DNA from: Chloracidobacterium validum
GTDB taxonomy: Bacteria; Acidobacteriota; Blastocatellia; Chloracidobacteriales; Chloracidobacteriaceae
Length of the DNA: 64,000 nt
Assembly (NCBI RefSeq): GCF_018304825.1
Contig: NZ_CP072648.1
Coordinates: forward strand, 231,501 to 295,500
Direction: 5' to 3'
The number at the start of each line of letters is the position of its first letter. Position 1 is the first letter of the stretch. The position numbers were made by a program, and so were the translations under genes. This document shows, in pieces, positions 35,572-43,863 of this stretch. The notes beneath the pieces are model-generated. The model had not been told where the DNA came from, made no database searches, and worked only from the letters and a program-made list of their open reading frames with translations.

Positions 35572-36296
35572 GCCAGCTCGACCCCGGCCGGTAGCTGTGG
35601 GGCGAGTTCGGCATGGCGGATGTCATGGGCCATGTGCGTCAGGTACGCCCGCTTGGGCTGGAGGCGGGCAATGTAGGCAAGGGCGGCCTCCAGGTGCAGG
35701 TGGGTCGGATGGGGTTTGTAGCGGACGCAATCCAGCACGAGGGTGTCCAGTCCGAGCAGGCGCTCACAGGCGGCGTCGGGCAGGGCGCAGCAATCGGTCA
35801 CATAAGCGAAGTCGTTGAGCCGAAAGCCAAGCGTGGTCATGTCCCCATGCGGCAACTCAATCGGCGTGACGTGCAGCCCACAGAGCGTACAGTCGCCGCC
35901 AATCGTGTGCGGAACGAGGCGCGGACGACTTGACGGCCCAGGCGGGCCAAAGGCGTAACTAAACATGCGGTAGAGGTTTTGCCAGGTTTCGGCGCTGGCA
36001 AAGCAGGGCATGGCTCCCTGCCGATAGTTGAGCGCCCGGAGGTCGTCAATGCCGAACACATGATCGGCATGAGCGTGGGTAATCAACACCGCGTCGAGGG
36101 TTTTCAGCCCGGCGCGCAGGGCCTGCTGGCGAAAATCAATCGAGGGATCAATCAGGATGTGCGCGCCGCGATACCGGATCAGCAGCGAGACGCGCAGGCG
36201 GCGGTCGCGGGGATCGTCCGACGTGCAGGTTGGGCAGTCACAGCCGATCATGGGAACGCCCACCGATGTTCCCGTGCCGAGAAATTCAATCTCCAT
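35508..36296 (-). CDS. PhnP-like metallo-beta-lactamase-fold hydrolase
   Basis: 262 residues. MBL fold with the metal signature THAHADH (about 73-79) and later ligands His148 (ELPHGDM), Asp (VTDCCAL) and His (THMAHD). The N-terminal GTGTSVGVPMIGCDCPTC carries two Cys in CDCPTC as in PhnP and relatives, which bind a structural zinc. PhnP cleaves cyclic ribosyl phosphates in phosphonate use; other members with this N-terminus have unknown phosphodiester substrates. No phn genes nearby, so substrate is not assigned. Tail-to-tail overlap of 64 bp with the kinase gene. Confidence 0.85.
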   Translation of the reverse strand: MEIEFLGTGTSVGVPMIGCDCPTCTSDDPRDRRLRVSLLIRYRGAHILIDPSIDFRQQALRAGLKTLDAVLITHAHADHVFGIDDLRALNYRQGAMPCFASAETWQNLYRMFSYAFGPPGPSSRPRLVPHTIGGDCTLCGLHVTPIELPHGDMTTLGFRLNDFAYVTDCCALPDAACERLLGLDTLVLDCVRYKPHPTHLHLEAALAYIARLQPKRAYLTHMAHDIRHAELAPQLPAGVELAYDGLRVAVPSEAVLPASSSN

Positions 36297-36352
36297 GACC
36301 TTTTGACAACTGACCTTATCTGCGACACCGCGCGCGGAAGCCCTGAGTCAGC

Positions 36353-36385
36353 AAAAAGTTTGGCGGCCGGTTGTCCGGCCGCCAA
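36353..36385 (-). terminator. Intrinsic terminator of the FecR-domain gene
   Basis: 11-bp perfect stem TTGGCGGCCGG/CCGGCCGCCAA (36360-36370/36375-36385), 4-nt loop, followed on the minus strand by ACTTTTT. It lies 25 bp past the stop at 36410. Confidence 0.85.
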
Positions 36386-36409
36386 GTCAGTTTTCCGGTT
36401 ACGCCGCGC

Positions 36410-37855
36410 TTATTCAACAACTGGACTTTGGGTTCTGGTTGAGCCATCGCCACCGGAGCGGGCAGGTGGACCCTGGCGCATGCCACCGCCTGGACTTGGG
36501 CTGATGCCGGGGCCGGCATCGCCGCCGTAGCCCCCACGCATGGGCGCGCCGCCGTAATCCGGTGTCAGACCGCCACGTGTCAAGCCGCCGCGCATGGGCG
36601 GTTCGTACCCGGGTTTGCCGAAGCCGCCGTCATCAAATGATGGACGAGCAGTAGGTGAAGGGAGTTCCCGCCGCGGGAGCGCGGGGAGATGGTCGTCATC
36701 GGCCATCCCGGCCGCTGAACGCAGCCCTGGATCAAAACGCGGCGGCGTCGGCATCGGACGCGCCGTTGGCATTGGGCGCTGGCGGCCACTCATTTCACCG
36801 AGTGGTTCATGTCCGGGCTGGTGTGGGTCGGGATCGGCAGCCGGCGGCGGAGCTGGCGCTGCGGCCGGCGCTTGGCGCGTTCCGGCAGCCAGTGGCCCAC
36901 TTGGGTTCATTGGGTTGAACAGCAGCGTCGGACGGTAGAAATCCCAGGGCAGTCCCCAGGATGTGCCGTAGGCAAATCCATAGGGCGAGTTCCAGAAGCC
37001 ATAAAACGGAAAGAAGGTGTAGCCACCCAGTCGCATGTCAAACAGCCAGAGTCCGAAGAACGGCGCGTAGCCAAAGCCGTAGGCCCCGCTTTGCCGCCAG
37101 CCGTTGAAGGCCGTCAGCACATCCCGGTCCTTCAAGCGGGCGTTGGCGTCACGAAGCGTCTTGGCGCGGTTGCGGCTCCAGGCGTCAAAGTCATCCTGCG
37201 CTTTTTTATCGAGTTTGGCGACGGTCACGGTTGAGGCTTCGAGCGTGACCAGTTGCTTGTCCTTGACCGGGGTGAGGCGTCCGGCCTGGTCAACGGCGAT
37301 GCGGCCCTTGGCAATGGCAACGGTGGGTGCGCCGTCGGGCGGGACGGTGATCCGGTAGAGGCCATTGCGCGCCAGGTTGACCGTGCCGTTGGGCGTCAGG
37401 ATGCGCAGGAAGAGTTCCGTCCCATCCGTGCCGGTCACTTCAAACAGCGCGCTCCCGCGCGTGATTTCAATCGCCAGCGCGTCGAGATTGGGATTGGTCA
37501 GGACGATTTCCGCTTCGTGGTCGAGCCGCAAGTACGAACCTGGATTGAGCAGTAGTTCGGCACGGCCGGTGGGTCCGGTGCGCAGTCGGTCGCCGGTTTT
37601 GAGGCGGTTACCCGTTGTGACGGACTGCCAGGCATCGGTTTGTCGAGCGCGGCAGCTCAGGACTTCCCCTTCAACAAAGTTGATTGTGCCGGCTTTGGCG
37701 GAAACGATGAACTGTTCGGGCAAATTGACGGTGTTCGCTCCGCGAATGGGAACTTCGGTCGTTGGTGGCTGGGAAATCGTTTGGGCCGTGACCGGCGCGA
37801 CACTCAGGGCGCAGGCCCCTGCCAAGAAAGTCACAGTGAGAATAGAACGCTGCAT
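36410..37855 (-). CDS. Secreted FecR-domain protein with low-complexity C-terminus
   Basis: 481 residues from the ATG at 37855, fixed by GGAGG 8 nt upstream; the frame is open to 37978 but without a site. Signal peptide (SILTVTFLAGACALSVAPVTA). Residues 45-190 are a FecR-type domain (GTINFVEGEVLSCRA, GDRLRTGPTGRAELLLNPGSYLRL, GSALFEV). Residues 230-300 are helical and then aromatic/Gly-rich (GFGYAPFFGLWLFDMRLGG). From about 330 the chain is Pro/Gly/Arg/Met-rich (PPMRGGLTRGGLT repeats), presumably disordered. No sigma factor is adjacent, so a signalling role like FecR in iron uptake is unlikely; surface or envelope scaffold inferred. Confidence 0.82.
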   Translation of the reverse strand: MQRSILTVTFLAGACALSVAPVTAQTISQPPTTEVPIRGANTVNLPEQFIVSAKAGTINFVEGEVLSCRARQTDAWQSVTTGNRLKTGDRLRTGPTGRAELLLNPGSYLRLDHEAEIVLTNPNLDALAIEITRGSALFEVTGTDGTELFLRILTPNGTVNLARNGLYRITVPPDGAPTVAIAKGRIAVDQAGRLTPVKDKQLVTLEASTVTVAKLDKKAQDDFDAWSRNRAKTLRDANARLKDRDVLTAFNGWRQSGAYGFGYAPFFGLWLFDMRLGGYTFFPFYGFWNSPYGFAYGTSWGLPWDFYRPTLLFNPMNPSGPLAAGTRQAPAAAPAPPPAADPDPHQPGHEPLGEMSGRQRPMPTARPMPTPPRFDPGLRSAAGMADDDHLPALPRRELPSPTARPSFDDGGFGKPGYEPPMRGGLTRGGLTPDYGGAPMRGGYGGDAGPGISPSPGGGMRQGPPARSGGDGSTRTQSPVVE

Positions 37856-38149
37856 ACTCAGAACCTCCGTGGGGTGGGGTTGAGTCTCCCGGAAACCGAT
37901 GCGCTTTCCAGAGAAAGGTTGCGAGCGACACTCCGAACAAGGTTTTCGGAATATTGAAAGCGGAAGGCCTGAAGTCATGCCACAGAAAACGTCCTAACTC
38001 AAGCCAATTTGCCTGGGCGACTTGTCGGGCCTCACTGGTAACGCGCGTTGCCGCCGACCGGCCCGTTGGAGCCACCCTACCCACATCAACGGGATTTGCC
38101 CCGGATCGGTTCCTTCCGTTTGGCCAATCCCGCGGCGCGTTGGTCGTCG

Positions 38150-38782
38150 TCAGACGGCACGCCCCGGCAGGTGAGGCTTGCGGGCGACGAGATCAATTAA
38201 CGCCGACATCCCCTGGTGGGCAGTGCCTTCGGTGAGGACAGCATCGTAAGAAGCTAGGTGGAGCAGCTCGAAATCGGCAAACGTCTCACGTAACCAAGCT
38301 TCCGTGTAGAGGTTCTCAAGGTGTGGCGGTCCACCTGTCCGGTACTGCAATTGCTCTGTCCGGTAGCCTTCCACCAGGAACAACCCGCCCGGCTTGAGCG
38401 TCTGTTTGAGGTTGGCGAAAAGGTGGTCGCGGGCCGGCGATCCAACAAACTGGATGAAAATCGCCACGACGACATCAAACTGGTCGGGTGGAAAGGGCGT
38501 GGTGAGCAGATCGACCGTTTTGAACGTCACGGTGACACCACGCTGGGCAGCACGTTGGCGCGCTCTAGACTGCGCAACCGGCGATACGTCCACCGAGAGG
38601 ACTTCAAGCCCCTGTTCCGCTAGCCAGATACCATTGCGTCCTTCCCCGTCGGCAACCGCCAGCGCCTTCCACCCAGGGCGCAACCGGTCGGACTGCGACA
38701 CGAGAAAGCTGTTTGGCGCTTCGCCAAGTTGGTAGCCACCTTGGTACTTGGCATCCCATTCGGCTTGGTAATCAGATGGCAT
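38150..38782 (-). CDS. Class I SAM-dependent methyltransferase (TehB-like)
   Basis: 210 residues from the ATG at 38782; the open frame to 39070 lies over the SDR gene and is not homologous-looking. Opening WDAKYQGGYQLGEAPNSFLV and motif I LAVADGEGRNGIWLAEQG (about 39-56) are typical of the TehB/thiopurine group; SVDVSPVAQSRARQRA and LKPGGLFLVEGYRTEQ follow in the expected order. Substrate not predictable. It lies 40 bp downstream of the SDR gene and may be the last gene of the thiS-thiG unit. Confidence 0.85.
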   Translation of the reverse strand: MPSDYQAEWDAKYQGGYQLGEAPNSFLVSQSDRLRPGWKALAVADGEGRNGIWLAEQGLEVLSVDVSPVAQSRARQRAAQRGVTVTFKTVDLLTTPFPPDQFDVVVAIFIQFVGSPARDHLFANLKQTLKPGGLFLVEGYRTEQLQYRTGGPPHLENLYTEAWLRETFADFELLHLASYDAVLTEGTAHQGMSALIDLVARKPHLPGRAV

Positions 38783-38822
38783 GACACGCTTCGGTAAGTG
38801 CTGGTGGGTTGGGCAAGTCGGC

Positions 38823-39590
38823 CTAGCGAGCCAGCAACCCGCCGTCCACCGCGAGGTTGACTCCGGTGACCCAGCCCGCTTCACCAGACGCCAGATAGAG
38901 CGCCGCATAGGCAATGTCTTCGGGACGGCCGAGGCGTCCCAGCGGATAGCCCACTTCAAAGTCCCGCCGTCGGGCGGCCGGATCGGGTGCGTCGTCAATG
39001 AGGTGGCGATTGCTTTCGGTCGGCACGAAGCCCGGTGAGATGCAGTTGACTCGGATGCCATCGCGCCCATAGCGAACTGCCAAGGATTTGGTCAACGTCA
39101 CTAGGGCACCCTTGGAAGCCGCAAATGCCGGCGACGTTCCCGCCCCACCTTTGACGCCAAGCAGCCCGGCAATGTTGATGATGCAGCCACGGCGTTGCTC
39201 CTGAAAGTGCGGCATGGCGTGCTTGGCATAGAGAAACGCGCCACGAAGGTTGGCATCGAAGGTTTCCCGCCAGACTTCTTCGGTTGTGGCTTCGAGCGTC
39301 AGGCGGTGGTTGACGCCGGCGTTGTTGACCAGGATATCGAGCCGGCCGTAACGGTCGAGCGTCGCGTCCAGGCTGCGCTTGACGTCGGCTTCGTTGGTGA
39401 CATCCGCTTGAATGTGAATGGCCTGCCCACCCATGAGCGTCAGATGGGCCACGGTTTCCTGTCCGGCCGACAGCCGCCGCGAGACAATGGCGACCCGTGC
39501 GCCAACTTCGGCAAAGAGTTCGGCGATGGCGCGACCGATGCCCTGTGAGCCACCGGTGATGAGCGCCACATTGCCATCCAATCGAAACAT
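38823..39590 (-). CDS. Short-chain dehydrogenase/reductase with degenerate active site
   Basis: 255 residues, a classical SDR by every fold mark: TGGSQGIG (12-19), ADVTNEADV (62-70), NNAG (89-92), N114 and the PG-V motif ISPGFVPTE. The catalytic tetrad is broken: the Ser position in the NIA-LLG loop is G142 (codon GGG) and the Tyr of YxxxK is F156 (codon TTT, in SPAFAASK), while K160 and N114 remain. Either a pseudo-enzyme that binds a nucleotide or an enzyme with changed chemistry. It starts 3 bp after thiG, which ties its expression to thiazole synthesis. Related to glucose or gluconate dehydrogenase-like SDRs. Confidence 0.88.
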   Translation of the reverse strand: MFRLDGNVALITGGSQGIGRAIAELFAEVGARVAIVSRRLSAGQETVAHLTLMGGQAIHIQADVTNEADVKRSLDATLDRYGRLDILVNNAGVNHRLTLEATTEEVWRETFDANLRGAFLYAKHAMPHFQEQRRGCIINIAGLLGVKGGAGTSPAFAASKGALVTLTKSLAVRYGRDGIRVNCISPGFVPTESNRHLIDDAPDPAARRRDFEVGYPLGRLGRPEDIAYAALYLASGEAGWVTGVNLAVDGGLLAR

Positions 39591-39593
39591 GGC

Positions 39594-40391
39594 TTATGGA
39601 CGCGACCCAATCAGTCCATCCAGTGGGCTGCTGGCGCTGGCATACAGGCGACGTGGCATCCGCCCGGCGAGGTATGCCAGGCGTCCGGCCTCGATGGCTT
39701 GCTTCATAGCGGCCGCCATCAGTGGGGGGTGTTTTGCCGTCGCCACCGCCGTGTTGAGGAGCACGCCATCCATCCCCATTTCCATGGCAATGGCGACATC
39801 GGAGGCGGTTCCGACGCCGGCATCCACAATGATGGGGACTTCGGTGATCATTTCGCGCAGAATGCGGAGTGTGGTGAAGTTCTGAATGCCGAGCCCAGAG
39901 CCAATCGGGGCCGCCAGGGGCATAATCGCGGCTGCTCCGGCGTCAATGAGCCGCCGCGCCACGACCAGATCATCGTTGAAGTAAGGCAGGACAATGAAGC
40001 CTTCCTTGGCCAACACGCGCGTCGCTTCAATCAAACCTGCATTGTCTGGAAACAGGGTTTTTTCATCGCCGATGACCTCGACCTTGACCCACGGCGTGTC
40101 GAGTAGCTCCCGCGCCAGGCGTGCCGTCCGAATGGCGTCTTCGGCCGTGTAGCACGCCGCCGTATTCGGCAGGATCAGCATGCGGTCGAGATCGAGATAA
40201 TCCATCAGCGACCCAGCCGAGCGGTCGGCCAGATTGACGCGCCGGACTGCAACAGTGACGACTTCCGCCCCGGAAGCGCGATGCGCCGCGCGCATGGTTT
40301 CAAAGTCGGGATACTTGCCCGTGCCGATCATGAGCCGTGATTGGAATGTCCGACCGGCAATGACCAGCGCATCAGATGTGATGTCAGACAT
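39594..40391 (-). CDS. thiG: Thiazole synthase
   Basis: 265 residues. ThiG makes the thiazole phosphate carboxylate of thiamine from 1-deoxyxylulose 5-phosphate, dehydroglycine and ThiS-thiocarboxylate. K103 in [10 protein letters not shown] forms the Schiff base; other blocks are [13 protein letters not shown] (18-30), [26 protein letters not shown] and [26 protein letters not shown]. The ThiS gene lies 39 bp upstream. thiF, thiO or thiH and thiE are not in the window, so the source of dehydroglycine is unknown. No TPP riboswitch was found upstream of thiS. Confidence 0.95.
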   Translation of the reverse strand: MSDITSDALVIAGRTFQSRLMIGTGKYPDFETMRAAHRASGAEVVTVAVRRVNLADRSAGSLMDYLDLDRMLILPNTAACYTAEDAIRTARLARELLDTPWVKVEVIGDEKTLFPDNAGLIEATRVLAKEGFIVLPYFNDDLVVARRLIDAGAAAIMPLAAPIGSGLGIQNFTTLRILREMITEVPIIVDAGVGTASDVAIAMEMGMDGVLLNTAVATAKHPPLMAAAMKQAIEAGRLAYLAGRMPRRLYASASSPLDGLIGSRP

Positions 40392-40430
40392 AGTTTACGT
40401 GCAGGTGTCTCGGTGAGGTTGACCAGGGCA

Positions 40431-40634
40431 TCATCCGCCACCGACCAAGTGAACAATCTCCAGCCGGTCGCCGTCGGTCAAGGTGACTTCCGCCCAGGTC
40501 GAGCGAGCGGACAGTTCACCATTGTACTCGATGGCAATCCGCCGAGCATCTGTCAAGTTGAGCCGGTCAACCAAGTCTGCCAAGGTCAGTGGTTCTGGAA
40601 CGGTGTGGTGCTCCCCATTGATGATGATGGTCAT
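40431..40634 (-). CDS. thiS: ThiS sulfur carrier protein
   Basis: 67 residues from the ATG at 40634 (a start at 40664 would add ten residues). Beta-grasp: MTIIINGEHHTVPEPLTLAD, LNLTDARRIAIEYNGEL and DGDRLEIVHLVGGG. The C-terminus ends in three glycines; the usual ThiS tail is Gly-Gly. It carries sulfur as a C-terminal thiocarboxylate to ThiG, encoded next. It lies just behind the terminator at 40665-40708, so it probably has its own promoter. Confidence 0.9.
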   Translation of the reverse strand: MTIIINGEHHTVPEPLTLADLVDRLNLTDARRIAIEYNGELSARSTWAEVTLTDGDRLEIVHLVGGG

Positions 40635-40664
40635 AGCCAAGACGCGACCAAGCTGAAGAAACAA

Positions 40665-40708
40665 GTCAAAGAAAACGGTTTCAGCGCACTAACCATACGC
40701 TGAAACCG
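40665..40708 (-). terminator. Intrinsic terminator between the small PG-binding-like gene and thiS
   Basis: 11-bp stem CGGTTTCAGCG/CGCTGAAACCG (40676-40686/40698-40708), 11-nt loop; on the minus strand TTTTCTTT follows. Confidence 0.8.
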
Positions 40709-40761
40709 CTGTTGTTTTCAAACCGGTCAACCACGTTCCCCCAGCCGCACGGTGTGTGGCG

Positions 40762-41148
40762 TCAGGACTGGGGCGCAGCTTCGCCACCCTCTTCTTTCTT
40801 CTTTTTGGCCGGTGCTTTGCGCTTCGGCAGCCCCATTTTCTCGCGGGTTTCATTGTTGAGTGTTCCGGTTACTTTCAAACCATTCTGCTCCTGATACTTA
40901 CGAATGGCTTCTGTCGTTTCGGCATTCTTGTAACCGGTGACTTCACCCTGGTACAGACCAGCTTCCTTGAGTGTGGTTTGAGCTTTGCCGTAGTCGGTGT
41001 TGGGGTTGTTGGTACGTGGTTTCTTTTTCTTGGGCGCTGCGCCCGTTTCAGCGGCCGGCGCATCTTGGGCGAAGGTGAATGTCGGGCCGCCAAAACTGAC
41101 CAACATCAGCGCAACCACCAGGGCGAGCAAGGTACGTTTGTTTGACAT
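40762..41148 (-). CDS. Small secreted protein with peptidoglycan-binding-like domain
   Basis: 128 residues. Signal peptide (LLALVVALMLVSFGGPTFTFA), a basic linker (PKKKKPR), then residues 50-105 resembling the PG_binding_1 fold: AQTTLKEAGLYQGEVTGYKN, TTEAIRKYQEQNGLKVTGTL and NNETREKMG. The tail is Lys/Glu-rich. Such domains anchor proteins to cell wall; no catalytic domain is fused. AGGAGG lies 10 nt before the start, and a good terminator follows, so it is a single-gene unit. Confidence 0.82.
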   Translation of the reverse strand: MSNKRTLLALVVALMLVSFGGPTFTFAQDAPAAETGAAPKKKKPRTNNPNTDYGKAQTTLKEAGLYQGEVTGYKNAETTEAIRKYQEQNGLKVTGTLNNETREKMGLPKRKAPAKKKKEEGGEAAPQS

Positions 41149-41211
41149 GTAACGATGTCCTCCTTGGGTTTAGGAAATCAGAAATGGTGGAGTTCCTCGG
41201 TGGCCGAAGCC

Positions 41212-41745
41212 TCAAGGATTGAAAGGTTGGTAGGCTGACTCTGGTGGCGAAGCTTCAGTCGGTGGAGCCACCAGGATCATCCCAGTCTGCCGACGAGAAA
41301 CCGTCGAGCGCAACCGATAGCGAAAGCGCCGACAGCGCCGCGCGTAGGTTGGGACGGGATCGGCGTCAAGCACGAACCCGGCCGCATCGGCTTCAAAGCG
41401 AAAACTGTAGCCATACCAGCCGTCGCCGATGACTTCACTGGCTGCCACCCCGGCCAGGCGGCGCTCGAACCCATCCAGAAAACCCATGCGGTCAATGAGC
41501 TGCTCCCACGTGCCAAACCGCCCATGCGTGGCATGGTAAGCCGTTTGAGCCGTCACCATCGCGTGGACATGCTTGACGGCGCGGCGTTCGGCAACGACAA
41601 CCATCACCCATCGGTAAGCCAGAGCAGACAGCGCCAGCAAGCTGCCAAGGATCAGCAGGGCAAGCAGGACTTCAACCAAGCTTGCGCCGCGCCCGTGTCC
41701 CAGGCCACACAACCGGAGATGTGGGTGGAGCGTTGGGTATCGCAT
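41212..41745 (-). CDS. Type IV pilin/pseudopilin-like protein
   Basis: 177 residues. After a 21-residue leader comes RGASLVEVLLALLILGSLLALSAL: prepilin-peptidase cleavage after Gly, with the conserved Glu at +5 of the mature chain. The remaining globular part has WYGYSFRFEADAAGFVLDADPVP near 105-130, like major pseudopilins or PilA-type minor pilins. No other pilus or type II secretion gene lies nearby. The long, Arg/His-containing leader is unusual. Confidence 0.8.
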   Translation of the reverse strand: MRYPTLHPHLRLCGLGHGRGASLVEVLLALLILGSLLALSALAYRWVMVVVAERRAVKHVHAMVTAQTAYHATHGRFGTWEQLIDRMGFLDGFERRLAGVAASEVIGDGWYGYSFRFEADAAGFVLDADPVPTYARRCRRFRYRLRSTVSRRQTGMILVAPPTEASPPESAYQPFNP

Positions 41746-41909
41746 GGCAACAATTTGGCACAGGCCTCGTCAAACAAGGTGTTCAGGCAACAAAAAGTCC
41801 GGGCAAAAAGGCTGGAAAGAAGCTTTGGTGATGCAACCTTACTCAAGAATGATTGCACGAACAAGACGAGCTTGTGTTTTTGTAATGGATCGAGAGCGTG
41901 GCTTGCGTT

Positions 41910-42887
41910 TCAGTCGCGTTCAAGCGAATGCTGCGTCCGCTGGCTCACCGGGAGAACAAACGTCAGGCTGCGCCGGCGTAGGTCAAAACGGATCCGAAAC
42001 GGCCGCAGGGCGGCGCGGCCGAGCAGGGGCGGGGCTGTCGTGTCCGCGCCATGAAGCAGATCGGTCGGAATCTTTTCAAGATACAAGCTTTCCAACCACA
42101 CGCTGGTTGGCGCAACGCGCGCAACCCAAAAGGCGTTTCCGGCCACATCCTGTACGCTGCGGGACGGCGCACGGCGCGCGTCTTGGATGCCGAAGGTCGC
42201 CGCTTTTGAAGCTGGAATGGCAAGGCCAAAACTCGAACCCGTGTCAATCAGGGCTGCCTCATGACGGCCAACCCGCACAAACGGCCGCCGCCCGTTGGAT
42301 TCCGGCAGCCACCGTAACGGTATGCCGTCCACCTGCGCTTGGCGGTTGAGCGGTGACAGGGTTTGGTTCGGAAAGTCAATTTCGTAGCCTACATCGGCAA
42401 AAACTTCGGTTGGGTCGAGAACGCCATCCACATCCGAAGGTAGCCTATCAGCGATGACCATGCGCCCGGTTCGGGGGAGCCGGTTGTCGGGTGTGCCGAT
42501 GGCAAGTGTTCGGGCCGTGACAAGTGGTTGGGGGATACCCAAGCCGCGCCCGGTGCCCTGGAGCACCAAGATTTGTCCGGTGTCGGTAACGCCAGCACGG
42601 CGCGCCACACGCGGGGACAAGAGCGTGACGCCCGCGCCCGTATCTATCACAAAGTTGAACGGCCCGGCGTCATTCACCCAAGCCGTCAGGCACAGTCCCC
42701 GCCGGTCCTCGCGCCAGGCGACCGTTGCCGGGAGCGGTGCCGGTTGCGTTGTTGCGCGAGGTTTGGCGGGCTGCCGGTGTGCGGCGAAAGGCGCGGCGCT
42801 TGTGGAAGCCAGCGCCGCCAGGAGCGTCGCCACGAGCCATGCGCCAAACATAACCCAAGTGCGTATGAAGGGGAACCCAGACTTCAC
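41910..42887 (-). CDS. Two-lobed retropepsin-like aspartic protease, exported
   Basis: 325 residues from a GTG at 42887, chosen because AAGGAGG sits 8 nt upstream; the open frame continues to 43058. An N-terminal signal or anchor (WVMFGAWLVATLLAALASTSA) is followed by a Pro/Arg linker. There are two active-site motifs: D82-T-G-A (FNFVIDTGAGVTLL) and D215-T-G-S (AALIDTGSSFGLAI), each in a retropepsin-like lobe, so one chain can form the active site, as in pepsin. A PDZ-like or partner domain is absent. Substrate unknown. Confidence 0.85.
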   Translation of the reverse strand: MKSGFPFIRTWVMFGAWLVATLLAALASTSAAPFAAHRQPAKPRATTQPAPLPATVAWREDRRGLCLTAWVNDAGPFNFVIDTGAGVTLLSPRVARRAGVTDTGQILVLQGTGRGLGIPQPLVTARTLAIGTPDNRLPRTGRMVIADRLPSDVDGVLDPTEVFADVGYEIDFPNQTLSPLNRQAQVDGIPLRWLPESNGRRPFVRVGRHEAALIDTGSSFGLAIPASKAATFGIQDARRAPSRSVQDVAGNAFWVARVAPTSVWLESLYLEKIPTDLLHGADTTAPPLLGRAALRPFRIRFDLRRRSLTFVLPVSQRTQHSLERD

Positions 42888-42945
42888 GCGCACCACCTCC
42901 TTTTGGCTGGTCTTTCGCGTTACCGAATTTGGAGGTTCGGTCAGG

Positions 42946-43563
42946 TTAGTTACGCCGTCGGAGTCCGTACGTGTAGAGCGCCGTTCCGCCACCACCGGCG
43001 AGCGCGCCAATCCCCGCACCTTTTTTGCCACCGGCGAGTGCGCCGATGCCGGCACCAAGACCAGTTCCAGCCGCGATGGTCAACACATCACGCCGGTTGC
43101 GCTGCCACCAGGAGCCACGCCGCCGAGCAACCGGGGCGTCGTCATAGTTGTAATAGGCGCGCTGAGTCGTAGTTCGGGCGCGTGGCGCGCGTGAGTTCCG
43201 GTTTTGGCGAACTTGGGTGACGGGAAGGGTGTCTGTCGCTGGCTGAACCGGAGACGTGACTGGCTGCCCCTCTGGAACCAAGCGATAGGTTTGCCCCTGA
43301 ATCTGAACCGTGCCCTCGGATAGCGGCACTGGCTGAACCAGCTCTCCGGGTTGAGCCAGTGGCGTTGCCACCTGCGCCGCCGGTGCCGGCGGGGAGGCTG
43401 GAGCAGAAGAGGAGGCTGGAGCAGAAGCGGCTGGAGAAGAAGTCGGTGAAGAACTGGAACGTGTCGCAAATGCCCCAATCCCACTGCCCAAAAGCAAAAG
43501 CGTTAGCCCGCCGGCAATCAACTTGGGTGTGTGTGGATGCTTCATCAAAGCCTGTGGTGTCAT
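42946..43563 (-). CDS. Glycine-zipper envelope protein
   Basis: 205 residues from the ATG at 43563 (GGAGG 10 nt upstream; an ATG at 43572 is too close to it). One membrane or signal segment (LIAGGLTLLLLGSGIGAFA), then a Ser/Pro/Ala-rich stretch (about 38-75), a short beta segment (GTVQIQGQTYRLVPEGQPV), a basic linker, and a C-terminal double glycine zipper (GTGLGAGIGALAGGKKGAGIGALAGGG split at about 168-195), as in YMGG-like proteins. These zippers insert into or oligomerise at membranes. It ends 58 bp upstream of the aspartic protease gene; the pair probably forms one unit. Confidence 0.78.
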   Translation of the reverse strand: MTPQALMKHPHTPKLIAGGLTLLLLGSGIGAFATRSSSSPTSSPAASAPASSSAPASPPAPAAQVATPLAQPGELVQPVPLSEGTVQIQGQTYRLVPEGQPVTSPVQPATDTLPVTQVRQNRNSRAPRARTTTQRAYYNYDDAPVARRRGSWWQRNRRDVLTIAAGTGLGAGIGALAGGKKGAGIGALAGGGGTALYTYGLRRRN

Positions 43564-43572
43564 CGTCGTCAT

Positions 43573-43863
43573 CCTCCGTAAGAAATATGCAAGCCACGGT
43601 GTGACTCACCCCCGACGACTGACTTCCGTGACAAATACTGTGCCAATCTCGGAAGCTGGTCTGGAAAAAAGTGAGTACATCTGAGAAGAACTTGACTAGA
43701 AAATCATTGGTTTTGGTTTTTCTGCTGTTTTTCTAGCCTGGCTAGTGGATGGTGTGGAGGTTGAGCTTCAACCATTTGGTGTAAGGTTTCACGCGCCTAC
43801 CGGCCTGGTACACGATTTCGTGTAGCTGGTTGGCAAACCACAGGCTGGTATCGGCAGGAGACC
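43573..43863. other. AT-richer divergent intergenic region
   Basis: 291 bp between the leftward glycine-zipper gene and the rightward glycosyltransferase. It contains CTAGAAAA (43696-43703)/TTTTCTAG (43729-43736) around a T-rich loop, and GGTTGA-GCT-TCAACC (43762-43776). No promoter hexamer pair stands out; no gene seen. Confidence 0.4.

Noticed and set aside
40665-40761. TPP riboswitch before thiS
   Set aside because: No thi-box core (CTGAGA or the conserved ACCTGAT-type segment) seen; the hairpin there is an intrinsic terminator of the upstream gene.
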